This document shows, in pieces, positions 52,688-61,721 of a stretch of 64,000 nucleotides of DNA (its first letter is position 1; each line of letters begins with the position of its first letter). Under the pieces are notes generated by a model. It had not been told where the DNA came from and ran no database searches. It saw only the letters and a program-made list of their open reading frames with translations. The position numbers were made by a program, and so were the translations under genes. Location: contig NZ_LT629737.1 in the NCBI RefSeq assembly GCF_900104765.1, positions 2,418,001 through 2,482,000 of the forward strand, given 5' to 3'. The stretch comes from Gillisia sp. Hel1_33_143 (GTDB taxonomy: Bacteria; Bacteroidota; Bacteroidia; Flavobacteriales; Flavobacteriaceae).

Positions 52688-55540
52688 ATGCCAAAAAATA
52701 ATAAAATTAAAAGTGTTTTAATAATTGGGTCTGGTCCTATAGTTATAGGGCAGGCATGCGAATTCGATTATGCTGGAGCTCAGTCTCTAAAATCTTTAAG
52801 AGAAGAAGGAATTGAAACTATTCTTATCAACTCTAATCCGGCTACAATAATGACAGATCCTTCTATGGCAGATCATGTGTATTTAAAGCCATTAACAACT
52901 AGATCTATTGTAGAGATATTAAAAGCACATCCAAATATCGATGCGGTTCTGCCTACCATGGGTGGTCAAACTGCTTTAAACCTTTGTATTGAAGCAGATG
53001 AAAAAGGAATTTGGAAAGATTTCGATGTAAAATTGATCGGTGTAGACATAGATGCTATCAATATTACAGAAGATAGAGAGAAATTCAAACAGTTAATGGG
53101 TAAGATCGGAATTCCGGTTGCTCCTGCAAAAACTGTTACTTCTTATTTGCAAGGTAAAGAAGTAGCGCAAGAATTTGGTTTTCCTTTAGTCATTAGAGCG
53201 TCATTTACATTAGGAGGTAGTGGTGCTGCATTTGTACATAGGGCAGAAGATTTTGATGAGCTTTTAACTAGAGGTCTGGAAGCTTCCCCTATACATGAAG
53301 TTTTAATAGATAAAGCACTTCTTGGATGGAAAGAGTATGAGCTAGAATTGTTGCGCGATAAGAATGACAACGTTGTGATTATTTGTTCTATTGAAAATAT
53401 GGACCCAATGGGAATCCATACAGGAGATTCTATTACGGTGGCTCCGGCAATGACGCTTAGTGATACAGCATATCAGCGAATGAGAGATATGGCTATCAAA
53501 ATGATGAGAAGTATTGGGGATTTTGCAGGTGGGTGTAATGTTCAGTTTGCAGTAAGTCCAGATGAAAATGAAGATATTATTGCTATAGAGATTAACCCTA
53601 GGGTTTCTAGATCTTCTGCACTAGCTTCTAAAGCCACTGGATATCCTATCGCAAAAATAGCTACTAAGCTTGCAATTGGGTATCATTTAGATGAATTGCA
53701 AAATCAGATCACTAAATCTACTTCAGCATTATTTGAGCCTACTTTAGATTATGTAATTGTAAAAATTCCTCGTTGGAACTTCGATAAATTTGAAGGAAGT
53801 GATAGAACCCTCGGACTTCAGATGAAATCAGTAGGAGAAGTAATGGGAATTGGAAGATCTTTTCAGGAAGCACTTCATAAAGCAACTCAGTCTTTAGAGA
53901 TCAAAAGAAATGGTCTTGGTGCAGATGGGAAAAGTTATACAAATTACGAGCAGATCATTGAAAAACTAACTCACGCTAGTTGGGATCGAGTTTTTGTGAT
54001 CTATGATGCTATACAAATAGGAATCCCACTCAGTAGAATTCATGAAATTACGAAAATAGACATGTGGTTCCTTAGACAATATGAGGAATTATATGCGTTG
54101 GATGTAGAAATATCTAAATACGATATCAATTCTATTCAAAAAGATCTGATGTTGGAAGCTAAACAAAAAGGCTTCGCAGATAGACAGATAGCGCATATGC
54201 TAGGATGTTTGGAAAGCGAAGTTTATAATAAAAGAGACGAATTCAACATCAATAGAATATATAAACTTGTAGATACATGTGCTGCAGAGTTTAAAGCAGA
54301 GACTCCATATTACTACTCTACGTTTGAGGCTGAAATTGAAACAGCTGATGGAAAGCGTTATGTAGATAATGAAAGCAAAGTAAGCGATAGGAAAAAGATT
54401 GTAGTTTTAGGTTCCGGGCCTAACCGAATTGGGCAAGGAATTGAGTTTGATTATTGTTGTGTTCACGGAGTGTTAGCAGCATCAGAATGTGGCTATGAGA
54501 CCATCATGATTAACTGTAACCCGGAAACGGTTTCTACAGATTTTGATGTAGCAGATAAATTATATTTTGAACCCGTATATTGGGAGCATATATATGATAT
54601 TATAAGACACGAAAAACCTGAAGGAGTTATTGTGCAGCTTGGAGGTCAAACCGCGCTTAAACTTGCTGAAAAGCTGGATCGTTACGGAATTAAGATCATA
54701 GGAACTAGTTATGAATCTTTAGATCTTGCCGAAGACAGAGGAAGTTTTTCAAAATTATTACAGGAGAATGACATTCCTTACCCAGAATTTGGGGTAGCAG
54801 AAACTGCTGATGAAGCTTCAGCACTTGCAGATGAATTAGATTTTCCAATTTTAGTGAGGCCATCTTATGTATTAGGAGGTCAGGGGATGAAGATCGTTAT
54901 TAATAAAGATGAATTAGAAGCTCATGTGGTAGATCTGTTAAGAAAGATACCAAACAACAAGTTATTGCTAGATCATTATCTAGATGGAGCTATAGAGGCA
55001 GAGGCAGATGCTATCTGCGACGGGGAAGATGTGTACATTATTGGAATTATGGAGCATATAGAACCTTGCGGAATTCATTCTGGAGATTCTCATGCCTTAT
55101 TACCACCTTTCAATCTTGGAGATCTTGTAATGCAGCAGATTAAAGATCATACCGTAAAAATAGCGAAAGCTTTAAATACGGTAGGTCTTATAAATATCCA
55201 GTTCGCTATTAAAGATGAAATGGTTTATATTATTGAAGCTAATCCTAGAGCATCTAGAACGGTTCCATTTATCGCAAAAGCTTATAAAGAGCCTTACGTG
55301 AACTATGCTACAAAAGTAATGTTGGGAGAGAATAAAGTAAAAGATTTCACATTCAATCCACAACTAAAAGGATATGCTATAAAGGAGCCAGTTTTCTCTT
55401 TTGATAAGTTTCATAATGTAAACAAGCAATTGGGACCAGAAATGAAGAGTACCGGAGAAGGAATTCTTTTTATTGACAGTCTTAGAGATGATACTTTTTA
55501 TGATCTATATTCAAGAAGAAGAATGTATTTGAGTAAATAA
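52688..55540 (+). CDS. carB: Carbamoyl-phosphate synthase large subunit
   Basis: A 950-residue enzyme that makes carbamoyl phosphate for pyrimidine and arginine synthesis from bicarbonate, ammonia and two ATP. Both ATP-grasp halves are seen: IGSGPIVIGQACEFDYAGAQ and the duplicate LGSGPNRIGQGIEFDYCC, with IEINPRVSRSSALASKATGY and IEANPRASRTVPFIAKAYKE as metal-site loops. The chain ends at about the boundary of the C-terminal MGS-like allosteric domain that E. coli CarB (1073 residues) has, so regulation by UMP or ornithine may be absent. carA is not adjacent. Confidence 0.96.
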   Translation: MPKNNKIKSVLIIGSGPIVIGQACEFDYAGAQSLKSLREEGIETILINSNPATIMTDPSMADHVYLKPLTTRSIVEILKAHPNIDAVLPTMGGQTALNLCIEADEKGIWKDFDVKLIGVDIDAINITEDREKFKQLMGKIGIPVAPAKTVTSYLQGKEVAQEFGFPLVIRASFTLGGSGAAFVHRAEDFDELLTRGLEASPIHEVLIDKALLGWKEYELELLRDKNDNVVIICSIENMDPMGIHTGDSITVAPAMTLSDTAYQRMRDMAIKMMRSIGDFAGGCNVQFAVSPDENEDIIAIEINPRVSRSSALASKATGYPIAKIATKLAIGYHLDELQNQITKSTSALFEPTLDYVIVKIPRWNFDKFEGSDRTLGLQMKSVGEVMGIGRSFQEALHKATQSLEIKRNGLGADGKSYTNYEQIIEKLTHASWDRVFVIYDAIQIGIPLSRIHEITKIDMWFLRQYEELYALDVEISKYDINSIQKDLMLEAKQKGFADRQIAHMLGCLESEVYNKRDEFNINRIYKLVDTCAAEFKAETPYYYSTFEAEIETADGKRYVDNESKVSDRKKIVVLGSGPNRIGQGIEFDYCCVHGVLAASECGYETIMINCNPETVSTDFDVADKLYFEPVYWEHIYDIIRHEKPEGVIVQLGGQTALKLAEKLDRYGIKIIGTSYESLDLAEDRGSFSKLLQENDIPYPEFGVAETADEASALADELDFPILVRPSYVLGGQGMKIVINKDELEAHVVDLLRKIPNNKLLLDHYLDGAIEAEADAICDGEDVYIIGIMEHIEPCGIHSGDSHALLPPFNLGDLVMQQIKDHTVKIAKALNTVGLINIQFAIKDEMVYIIEANPRASRTVPFIAKAYKEPYVNYATKVMLGENKVKDFTFNPQLKGYAIKEPVFSFDKFHNVNKQLGPEMKSTGEGILFIDSLRDDTFYDLYSRRRMYLSK

Positions 55541-55560
55541 TCTTAGGTAAAAATAAAAAT

Positions 55561-55588
55561 AGAGGCTGATAATTAATTATCAGCCTCT
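55561..55588. terminator. Bidirectional terminator, perfect 28-base palindrome
   Basis: AGAGGCTGATAATT at 55561-55574 is followed directly by its reverse complement at 55575-55588, with A- and T-rich flanks. It lies between carB and the convergent lipocalin-like gene. Confidence 0.93.
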
Positions 55589-55612
55589 TTTAATTTTATA
55601 TCACTTAGAAAA

Positions 55613-56023
55613 TTATTTCTTTCTACTCAATTCAATGATTTGAACGGCATTACTTCCATCTGTAGATTTCCATAATTGCTTATCTTTTTTGTTAGTGATC
55701 ACGATCCAAGTTTTGTCAAAATCAGATTTTTTCTCATCTTTTGATTTTCTTTCATTTCCAGTAATCGTTAAATTACTATCCATCAATTTCCAATCAAATT
55801 TTTGAACATCGCTAAATTCATTATTGAAAATATTATATTCAATGTTCTTTTCTCCAGAACCATCCTTATTTAGAACGATCTCTCCTGCATTTCTGGTAGT
55901 TATATTTTGACCTTTTTGATTGTTTACTTCGTATCTGTCAACATTCCAGGTTCCGATGATTTTTTGACTACAACTGGTTAAAAATAGAGCACAAAGTGCT
56001 GTAAGTAATAATGATTTTTTCAT
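55613..56023 (-). CDS. Lipocalin-like lipoprotein
   Basis: A 136-residue lipoprotein with lipobox ALFLTSCSQ (cysteine 18). The mature part begins KIIGTWNVDRYEVN, the GxW start of lipocalin-like domains, and continues with strands QKFDWKLMDSNLTITGNE and TWIVITNKKDKQLW. It probably binds a hydrophobic ligand at the envelope. The specific ligand is unknown. It faces carB across a strong bidirectional terminator. Confidence 0.8.
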   Translation of the reverse strand: MKKSLLLTALCALFLTSCSQKIIGTWNVDRYEVNNQKGQNITTRNAGEIVLNKDGSGEKNIEYNIFNNEFSDVQKFDWKLMDSNLTITGNERKSKDEKKSDFDKTWIVITNKKDKQLWKSTDGSNAVQIIELSRKK

Positions 56024-56114
56024 ATCTCTTAATTTTTAATCAAAGATACCATAAATTGCACGCTATAGAAGGATTAGGCAAATAGGACCCTAATTTTTCA
56101 CTTAATTTTAGCAT

Positions 56115-56507
56115 ATGAAAGAAACGATGTTAATTTTCGGAGGCATTTTTGGAACACTAGCAGTTATTTTTGGCGCTTTTGGAGCGCATGCCTTAAAGAA
56201 GAAATTCAACGAAGATCAGTTAAAAAGCTTCGAAACAGGAGTAAAATACCAGATGTATCATGCTCTTATCATTATAATTAGTGGTGTTATTTTTCCATTT
56301 CTGAATACTTCTCAGAATATTATGGGTTGGTGTTTTATAATAGGTGTAATGCTATTTTCGTTTAGTATTTACGGACTTTGCTTGAGCGGTGCTTACGGTA
56401 ATAAACTTAAAATCTTAGGTCCAATTGCCCCTTTAGGAGGATTGCTTTTGGTAGTAGGATGGGTTCTATTTACCATAGAAGCTGCAGATATTGCACCATA
56501 TCTGTAA
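56115..56507 (+). CDS. DUF423 membrane protein
   Basis: A 130-residue protein with four predicted membrane helices. The N-terminus (ILGTLAVIFGAFGAHALKKK-like, here FGTLAVIFGAFGAHALKKKF) and YQMYHALIIIISGVIF are the DUF423 (YgdD) signature. The family is a small inner-membrane protein of unknown role. It ends directly next to the convergent symporter gene (56508) with no terminator between. Confidence 0.9.
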   Translation: MKETMLIFGGIFGTLAVIFGAFGAHALKKKFNEDQLKSFETGVKYQMYHALIIIISGVIFPFLNTSQNIMGWCFIIGVMLFSFSIYGLCLSGAYGNKLKILGPIAPLGGLLLVVGWVLFTIEAADIAPYL

Positions 56508-57470
56508 TTAATCTGCCATCTCTTTTAGTACCTTCTTGCTATAGTTCTGTGCGAAAAACGATACTAGCACTAGCTGAAAAATATGATAGAGCATAATAGG
56601 TAGTAAGAAAAGTCCAACATTAGGGCTGGTTCCAAAAATTATCTTTACCATTATTGAGCCATGTACCAACGATTTTTTAGTTCCGCAGAATTTAGCCGTT
56701 ATAGTATCTTGAAGATTGAATTTGAAAAGTTTGCATAAATAACCTGTTAGAAAATATACGCTAAAGAAAAGAAATATTACAATAGCAAATAGTTTTAATA
56801 GATCTGTCCATTCAATATTGTCAAATAGATTTGAATTAAAGGAATGACTAAAGCTCGTAAAAACGATCAGGATGATCACCGCTTTATCAAACAAACTAAG
56901 CTGTTTACTATATTTATTAGCCCATTTTCCTAAAAATCTTTGTAGAATAACTCCTAAAAATAATGGAAGTACTATTTGAATAAGGAGATCTGTGATGATT
57001 TCTAAAAAATTGAACTCACCAGATTTCATCATAAAAAGACTCATCCATAGCGGTGTTACCACAATTCCAATCAACCCTGAAATACTGGCATTAAATATAG
57101 CTGTGGGCAGGTTTCCTCTAGCAATAGCCACCATTACTACTGCAGATGTTACGGTAGAAGGTAGCGCTCCCAAGAAGAAGATAGCTAACCATAGTTTTGA
57201 ATCTGTTCCTCCATCAAAAAAAGGAATAAACAACATGGTTAATAATGGAAAGATAACAAAGGTGGTAAGGTGTATTAATATGTGAGATTTATAATTAAAA
57301 AATCCCAACTTTAACTCTGCAGGAGATAATTTAAGGCCGTAGAAAAAGAAAATAAAGGCCACACCAATATCTATAACAATTTGTACTGGTAAATGTTCTA
57401 ATGCAGTAGGGGCTAGATAAGCAAGAAAAATAGCCGTTATAAGGGCTATTATAAATCCGTTTGGTTTCAA
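56508..57470 (-). CDS. Bile acid:sodium symporter family transporter (YfeH/SLC10A7-like)
   Basis: A 320-residue inner-membrane protein with about ten helices. Family signs are FIFFFYGLKLSPAELKLG, LGALPSTVTSAVVMVAIARG, NASISGLIGIVVTPLWMSLF and AKFCGTKKSLVHGSIMVKII, the last being the GTKKSLxxG motif of the YfeH/SLC10A7 branch. It probably moves an organic anion with sodium; the substrate is not known. It ends the operon RmuC, small membrane protein, thioesterase, transporter, overlapping the thioesterase stop by four bases. Confidence 0.9.
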   Translation of the reverse strand: MKPNGFIIALITAIFLAYLAPTALEHLPVQIVIDIGVAFIFFFYGLKLSPAELKLGFFNYKSHILIHLTTFVIFPLLTMLFIPFFDGGTDSKLWLAIFFLGALPSTVTSAVVMVAIARGNLPTAIFNASISGLIGIVVTPLWMSLFMMKSGEFNFLEIITDLLIQIVLPLFLGVILQRFLGKWANKYSKQLSLFDKAVIILIVFTSFSHSFNSNLFDNIEWTDLLKLFAIVIFLFFSVYFLTGYLCKLFKFNLQDTITAKFCGTKKSLVHGSIMVKIIFGTSPNVGLFLLPIMLYHIFQLVLVSFFAQNYSKKVLKEMAD

Positions 57471-58018
57471 TTTATTTCAATTTTCACGTTGTGATCTTCT
57501 AATAAGTGCAAATAGTCATTCGAAGCAAAATCTGTTTCATGAAATTCTTTCTTTCTTTTGAATTTCATTTTATTCCTTTTAATACTTTTTACAAACCTTC
57601 TAATATCATGATCATTTTCTAAAATAAGACCTGGCACACTGATGGATTTCCCATCATCATCTTTAGCTACCATTGTAAAATAAGAAGAATTACAATGCTT
57701 AATTTCTCCAGTCTGGATATTTTCAGCTTCCACACGAATTCCTATAACCATAGAGCTTCTTCCAACATAATTTACGGAAGCTTTCATTGTTACCAATTCT
57801 CCAATTTCTATTGGATTTAAAAAGTCTACCGTGTCTACACTTGCAGTTACACAATAAACTCTGGAGTGTTTAGAGGCACATGCAAATGCTATTTGATCTA
57901 GTAATGATAAAATGTAGCCTCCATGAATTTTTCCATTAAAATTTGAGTGGGAGGGAAGCATTAATTCTGAAATTACTACCTGAGATTCTGATATTTTTTT
58001 AAATTTTTCCTGCATCAT
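57467..58018 (-). CDS. Acyl-CoA thioesterase, hotdog fold
   Basis: A 183-residue YciA/BACH-type thioesterase that releases CoA from acyl-CoA. The core motif is HSNFNGKIHGGYILSLLDQI, where the aspartate in LLDQIAFACA is catalytic, followed by VTASVDTVDFLNPIEIGELV and MVIGIRVEAENIQTGEIKHC. A C-terminal basic extension (KSIKRNKMKFKRKKEF) is unusual and may bind a partner or nucleic acid. The gene overlaps the start of the symporter gene and shares base 58018 with the preceding gene. Confidence 0.88.
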   Translation of the reverse strand: MMQEKFKKISESQVVISELMLPSHSNFNGKIHGGYILSLLDQIAFACASKHSRVYCVTASVDTVDFLNPIEIGELVTMKASVNYVGRSSMVIGIRVEAENIQTGEIKHCNSSYFTMVAKDDDGKSISVPGLILENDHDIRRFVKSIKRNKMKFKRKKEFHETDFASNDYLHLLEDHNVKIEIN

Positions 58019-58383
58019 TAATTCCTAAAATGTGGAGATTGGACTTCTTCCACTTTATTTATAAAATATTTGGTATCACCCCAAAACACAAACGTAGCAT
58101 ATCGTTCTACATAAGTGAGTTTAACGTAATTGCCTTGATTGTTCTGAAGCTTATCTATAACTTCTTTTTTCTCGCTTAAAACAGAAAATTCAAAGATCTG
58201 GGCACCACTCATTCCTTGACTTATCTCACCCTCATAGGTTTTAGTGATCACTCCTTTGCTGCTAAATTTTATAAGTTCTCCGGTTCTTGTGCCTTCACTA
58301 TAAGGCACAAAATATACAAAGGCGAAATATGCTAAATACAGCAAAAACAATCCGCCAAGTATGTAAAACAAGATCCTTTTCAT
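58018..58383 (-). CDS. Small exported or membrane-anchored protein of unknown function
   Basis: A 121-residue protein with one N-terminal helix (ILFYILGGLFLLYLAYFAFV) and a periplasmic part (FVPYSEGTRTGELIKFSSKG, ISQGMSGAQIFEFSVLSEKK, VKLTYVERYATFVFWGDTKY). I do not recognise a named family. The motif GTRTGELIKFSSKG suggests a small beta domain. It lies ten bases after the rmuC gene and overlaps the thioesterase gene by one base, so it is probably co-expressed with both. Confidence 0.7.
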   Translation of the reverse strand: MKRILFYILGGLFLLYLAYFAFVYFVPYSEGTRTGELIKFSSKGVITKTYEGEISQGMSGAQIFEFSVLSEKKEVIDKLQNNQGNYVKLTYVERYATFVFWGDTKYFINKVEEVQSPHFRN

Positions 58384-58393
58384 TAGGTGATAG

Positions 58394-59809
58394 TTAGTTT
58401 TCTAAATTTAATAGTTCTTCTTCCTCTTCATCATTTCTTTCCTTTGCAATCAATTTCGGGTCGAGTTGTTTACTCGCGCTGGCGCCTAATTTCTTTAGTT
58501 TTTCCACTTTCCTTACAAGATTTCCCTTTCCGGTAAGCTTCTTCATGGCAGTATCATACGTATTCTGCACGGTGCCTATTTGCTTTCCAACTTTAAGAAG
58601 ATCTTCGGTTAAATTGGTAAAAGAATCATACAACGCCCCAGCTTGCTTAGCAATTTCTAAAGCATTTTCCTTTTGCTTTTCATTTTGCCACATGGTGTCA
58701 ATGGTTTTTAGAACCGCAAGTAGCGTAGTTGGAGTAACAATTATAATATTTTTCTCGAAAGCATCAGAATATAGTGCCGGATATTCATGAGAGGCAATTG
58801 CAAAAGCAGACTCTATTGGTATGAAAAGCAATACAAAATCTGGACTTTCCATCTGGTAAAGTGCATGATAATTCTTGGCGCTTAATTCTTCTACTCTTCT
58901 TTTTACTGAAATCAAATGATCTTTAAGGTGCTTGGCTTTCGCTAAACTATCATTTTCATTGATATAGCGCTCATAAGCATTGAGAGATACTTTAGAATCT
59001 ACGATCATCTTTTTATCTCCTGGAAGATGAATCACCACATCGGGCATCACTCTTTTCCCACTATCATTAGTGAAGTTCTGCTGAACAAAATATTCACTAT
59101 TTTTCTCCAGTCCGCTGCGTTCTAATACTCGTTCTAACACCATCTCGCCCCAATTACCTTGCATTTTGGTATCACCCTTTAAAGCGCGTGTTAAGTTGAT
59201 AGCTTCTTCACTAATCTTTAAATTTTGTTCATTTAAAAATTGAAGTTGTTTTCCTAATTCGGCGTGGCGTTCTATAAAATCGTTGGAATTCTTATCTACT
59301 TTTTCTTCAAAGAGTTTGATTTTCTCATTTAGCGGATTCAAAATATTCTGAATGTTCTCTTTGTTGAGTAAAGTGAATTTTTCAGATTTTTGCTCCAAGA
59401 TCTTGTTGGCCAAGATTTCAAAATCTTTGGTGAATTTTTCTTGAAGTTTTTCAACTTCTGCTTTCTGCTCTAAATTACGTTGCTGTAAATTTTCGAATTC
59501 GGAGTTTCTTCTGGTGAGTTCAGAGTTCAAGAAATCTTTTTCTTTTCTGATATTTTCTTTCTGATACTCACTCTTCTCTAATCTATTTTCAAGATCAAAT
59601 CTAACCGAAGTGTTTTCTTTTTTTAAATTCTCTATAGTATTGATATTAAATGAATTAATATCTTCTATTTTAAGTTTAAGTTGATTGTTTTGTTCTTCGA
59701 TCTTACTTCGCTCCGATTTATTTTTTAAGCCCGAAATGAACGATCCTAAAAAGAAGCCTAAGCTAAGAGCAATAACAATTATAAGACTAACTATTAAATA
59801 GTCGTTCAT
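58394..59809 (-). CDS. rmuC: DNA recombination protein RmuC
   Basis: A 471-residue protein. An N-terminal membrane helix (LIVSLIIVIALSLGFFLGSF) is followed by a long coiled coil (about 30-190) and the RmuC domain: MQGNWGEMVLERVLERSGLE, VMPDVVIHLPGDKKMIVDSK (PD-(D/E)xK-like core), NYHALYQMESPDFVLLFIPI. RmuC limits DNA inversions and may act as a nuclease on odd replication structures. The acidic C-terminus (NDEEEEELLNLEN) is typical. It leads an operon with three smaller genes. Confidence 0.93.
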   Translation of the reverse strand: MNDYLIVSLIIVIALSLGFFLGSFISGLKNKSERSKIEEQNNQLKLKIEDINSFNINTIENLKKENTSVRFDLENRLEKSEYQKENIRKEKDFLNSELTRRNSEFENLQQRNLEQKAEVEKLQEKFTKDFEILANKILEQKSEKFTLLNKENIQNILNPLNEKIKLFEEKVDKNSNDFIERHAELGKQLQFLNEQNLKISEEAINLTRALKGDTKMQGNWGEMVLERVLERSGLEKNSEYFVQQNFTNDSGKRVMPDVVIHLPGDKKMIVDSKVSLNAYERYINENDSLAKAKHLKDHLISVKRRVEELSAKNYHALYQMESPDFVLLFIPIESAFAIASHEYPALYSDAFEKNIIIVTPTTLLAVLKTIDTMWQNEKQKENALEIAKQAGALYDSFTNLTEDLLKVGKQIGTVQNTYDTAMKKLTGKGNLVRKVEKLKKLGASASKQLDPKLIAKERNDEEEEELLNLEN

Positions 59810-59889
59810 AGAAACGATTGATTTTGTTCAAAGATACTTATTTGAATTTCTTTTAAAAGAAATTATGAAAAATTAGGGAGTAACGTATT

Positions 59890-60684
59890 TTAAGTTTTGA
59901 TCTTAAAAGAATTGGAGATCTTATCAAAAACTATAAGATCTGAAGGGAAAAGTGTAGCAAAAGAATCATTTTCAATAAGTTGTTTTGGGCTTCCTACGCT
60001 AACTCTATCTGGCTGCATTAAAACAATCTTATCACAAAGCTGAAGTGCAAGATTGATCTCATGAGTAGCAAATAGAATGCTTTTATTGGTTTGAACACAA
60101 AGCTTTTTAAGCAATTTAAGAATATACGCTTGGTGGTAAATATCTAAATGGGTAGTAGGTTCATCTAAAATTATAAGAGGAGTATCTTGAGCAATGGCTC
60201 GCCCTATAAGAACCTTCTGCAGTTGACCATCGCTTAATTCAAAACACTTTTTATCCCTTAACTCAGTAATTCCAACAAGCTCTAAGGCGGTGTTTATTTG
60301 CTGAATATCTTTTTTACCTAAAGTGCCAATCCAATTGGTATAGGGTTGTCTACCCAAAGCAATCAACTCAAAAACGCTTAAATTCTTAGAGATAGGTTGT
60401 TCTGTAAGTACGATACTTATCAATTCTGAAAGATCTTCCGGAGAGATGTTTTTTAAAGATTTATTATTGATGGAAATACTACCATCGAGTGCGTCTTGTA
60501 CTCCAATTAAACTTCGCAATAATGTAGATTTTCCAACGCCGTTTACGCCAATTAAAGCTACTAACTCCCCTTGATTTACATCAAAATCTATATTAGAAGC
60601 AATAATACTTTTAACATTTTTGCTCTTATAACCAATTTGAAGATCATTAGCGCTAAGTACTGTATGGAGGTTTTTAGTTTCGAT
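59890..60684 (-). CDS. btuD: BtuD-like vitamin B12 ABC transporter ATPase, start codon uncertain
   Basis: This ATPase gene belongs to the B12 uptake operon. The Walker A (IGVNGVGKSTLLRS), Q-loop (SIVLTEQPISK), signature (LSDGQLQKVLIGRAI), Walker B (LIILDEPTTHLD) and H-loop (ILFATHEIN) are intact in one frame. That frame has no ATG, GTG or TTG between an upstream TAA and the Walker A. I placed the start at the ATC at 60684 (IETKNLHTVLSAND); an ATT at 60696 is the alternative. Both would need a rare initiation codon, perhaps coupled to the btuC stop at 60690. Confidence 0.75.
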   Translation of the reverse strand: METKNLHTVLSANDLQIGYKSKNVKSIIASNIDFDVNQGELVALIGVNGVGKSTLLRSLIGVQDALDGSISINNKSLKNISPEDLSELISIVLTEQPISKNLSVFELIALGRQPYTNWIGTLGKKDIQQINTALELVGITELRDKKCFELSDGQLQKVLIGRAIAQDTPLIILDEPTTHLDIYHQAYILKLLKKLCVQTNKSILFATHEINLALQLCDKIVLMQPDRVSVGSPKQLIENDSFATLFPSDLIVFDKISNSFKIKT

Positions 60685-60689
60685 AGGTT

Positions 60690-61721
60690 CTAAAATAAAA
60701 ATTTACGTTTTCTTACCAATAACCAAATTACAACAGGCGCACCAATTAAAGAAGTAATTGCATTTATGGGTAAAGTATATTGTGAGCCCGGTAATTGCGC
60801 AGCGATATCGCAAATAAGCATTAGAATAGCACCTCCCAAGATTACAGCGAGTAATATTATGCTATGATCATTAACTGGTATTACTTGTTTTATTAAATGC
60901 GGGACTGCCAACCCAACAAAAGCTATTGGTCCTGCAAAAGCTGTAATACTTCCCGCAAGTAGGCTGGTAGATATTATAATAAGAATTCTGTTTCTAGATA
61001 TGCTCACTCCTAAACTTTTAGCGTATTGTTCCCCCAGCAGTAAAGAATTTAAATTCTTGATACAGAAGATGGCTATAATTATCCCTACAAACCAAAATAT
61101 TGATAAAATGCCAACTTCATTCCAAGCTAAATTTCCTAAACTTCCAAAAGACCAGAAAATATATTGTTGTAATTGTGCAGCCGAACTAAAATAGGAGAGT
61201 ACACTTACCACTGCAGCTGTTAGGCTGGCAAACATAAGCCCAATGATTAATATGGCCATAGTATCTCGCAATCTAGATGATGCTAATAAAACGGCAAATA
61301 GAACTAATAAACTTCCAATACTGGACGCCAAGACAAGACTCCATTTAGATAATAAGATGGTAGCGGTAAAACCTCCAAATAGGCTAGCTCCCATCAATAA
61401 TATCGCTACTCCCAAACTCGCTCCAGAACTTAGACCTAAAACATAAGGACCAGCCAACGGATTTCTGAATAGCGTTTGCATTAAAAGTCCGCTAACGGCA
61501 AGACCGGAACCGGTTAAAATAGCTGTAAATACTTTTGGTAATCTATATTCTGAAATTATATATCTATGACTTTCAAGACTTACCTCTCCGTGAAAAAAAG
61601 TACCTAAAATATCCTTAAGTGGAATACTTACAGATCCTAAACTGAGATTGATAAAAGCAATAACTACTAGTAAAACCAATAGTATTAGTAATAATCCTCT
61701 GTATTTCTTTGTTTTTGGCAT
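60690..61721 (-). CDS. btuC: BtuC/FecCD-type ABC transporter permease
   Basis: A 343-residue inner-membrane permease with about ten helices. Family signatures are YRLPKVFTAILTGSGLAVSG, TLFRNPLAGPYVLGLSSGAS, GPIAFVGLAVPHLIKQVIPV and the coupling helix near the end. FecCD/BtuC permeases move B12 or iron chelates through the inner membrane. The neighbours (binding protein directly upstream, ATPase downstream, riboswitch-controlled receptor beyond) point to B12. The start codon follows the binding-protein stop without a gap. Confidence 0.92.
   Translation of the reverse strand: MPKTKKYRGLLLILLVLLVVIAFINLSLGSVSIPLKDILGTFFHGEVSLESHRYIISEYRLPKVFTAILTGSGLAVSGLLMQTLFRNPLAGPYVLGLSSGASLGVAILLMGASLFGGFTATILLSKWSLVLASSIGSLLVLFAVLLASSRLRDTMAILIIGLMFASLTAAVVSVLSYFSSAAQLQQYIFWSFGSLGNLAWNEVGILSIFWFVGIIIAIFCIKNLNSLLLGEQYAKSLGVSISRNRILIIISTSLLAGSITAFAGPIAFVGLAVPHLIKQVIPVNDHSIILLAVILGGAILMLICDIAAQLPGSQYTLPINAITSLIGAPVVIWLLVRKRKFLF

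Noticed and set aside
59890-60519. TTG at 60519 as the start of the B12 ATPase
   Set aside because: It would remove the Walker A motif, which is encoded in frame just upstream.
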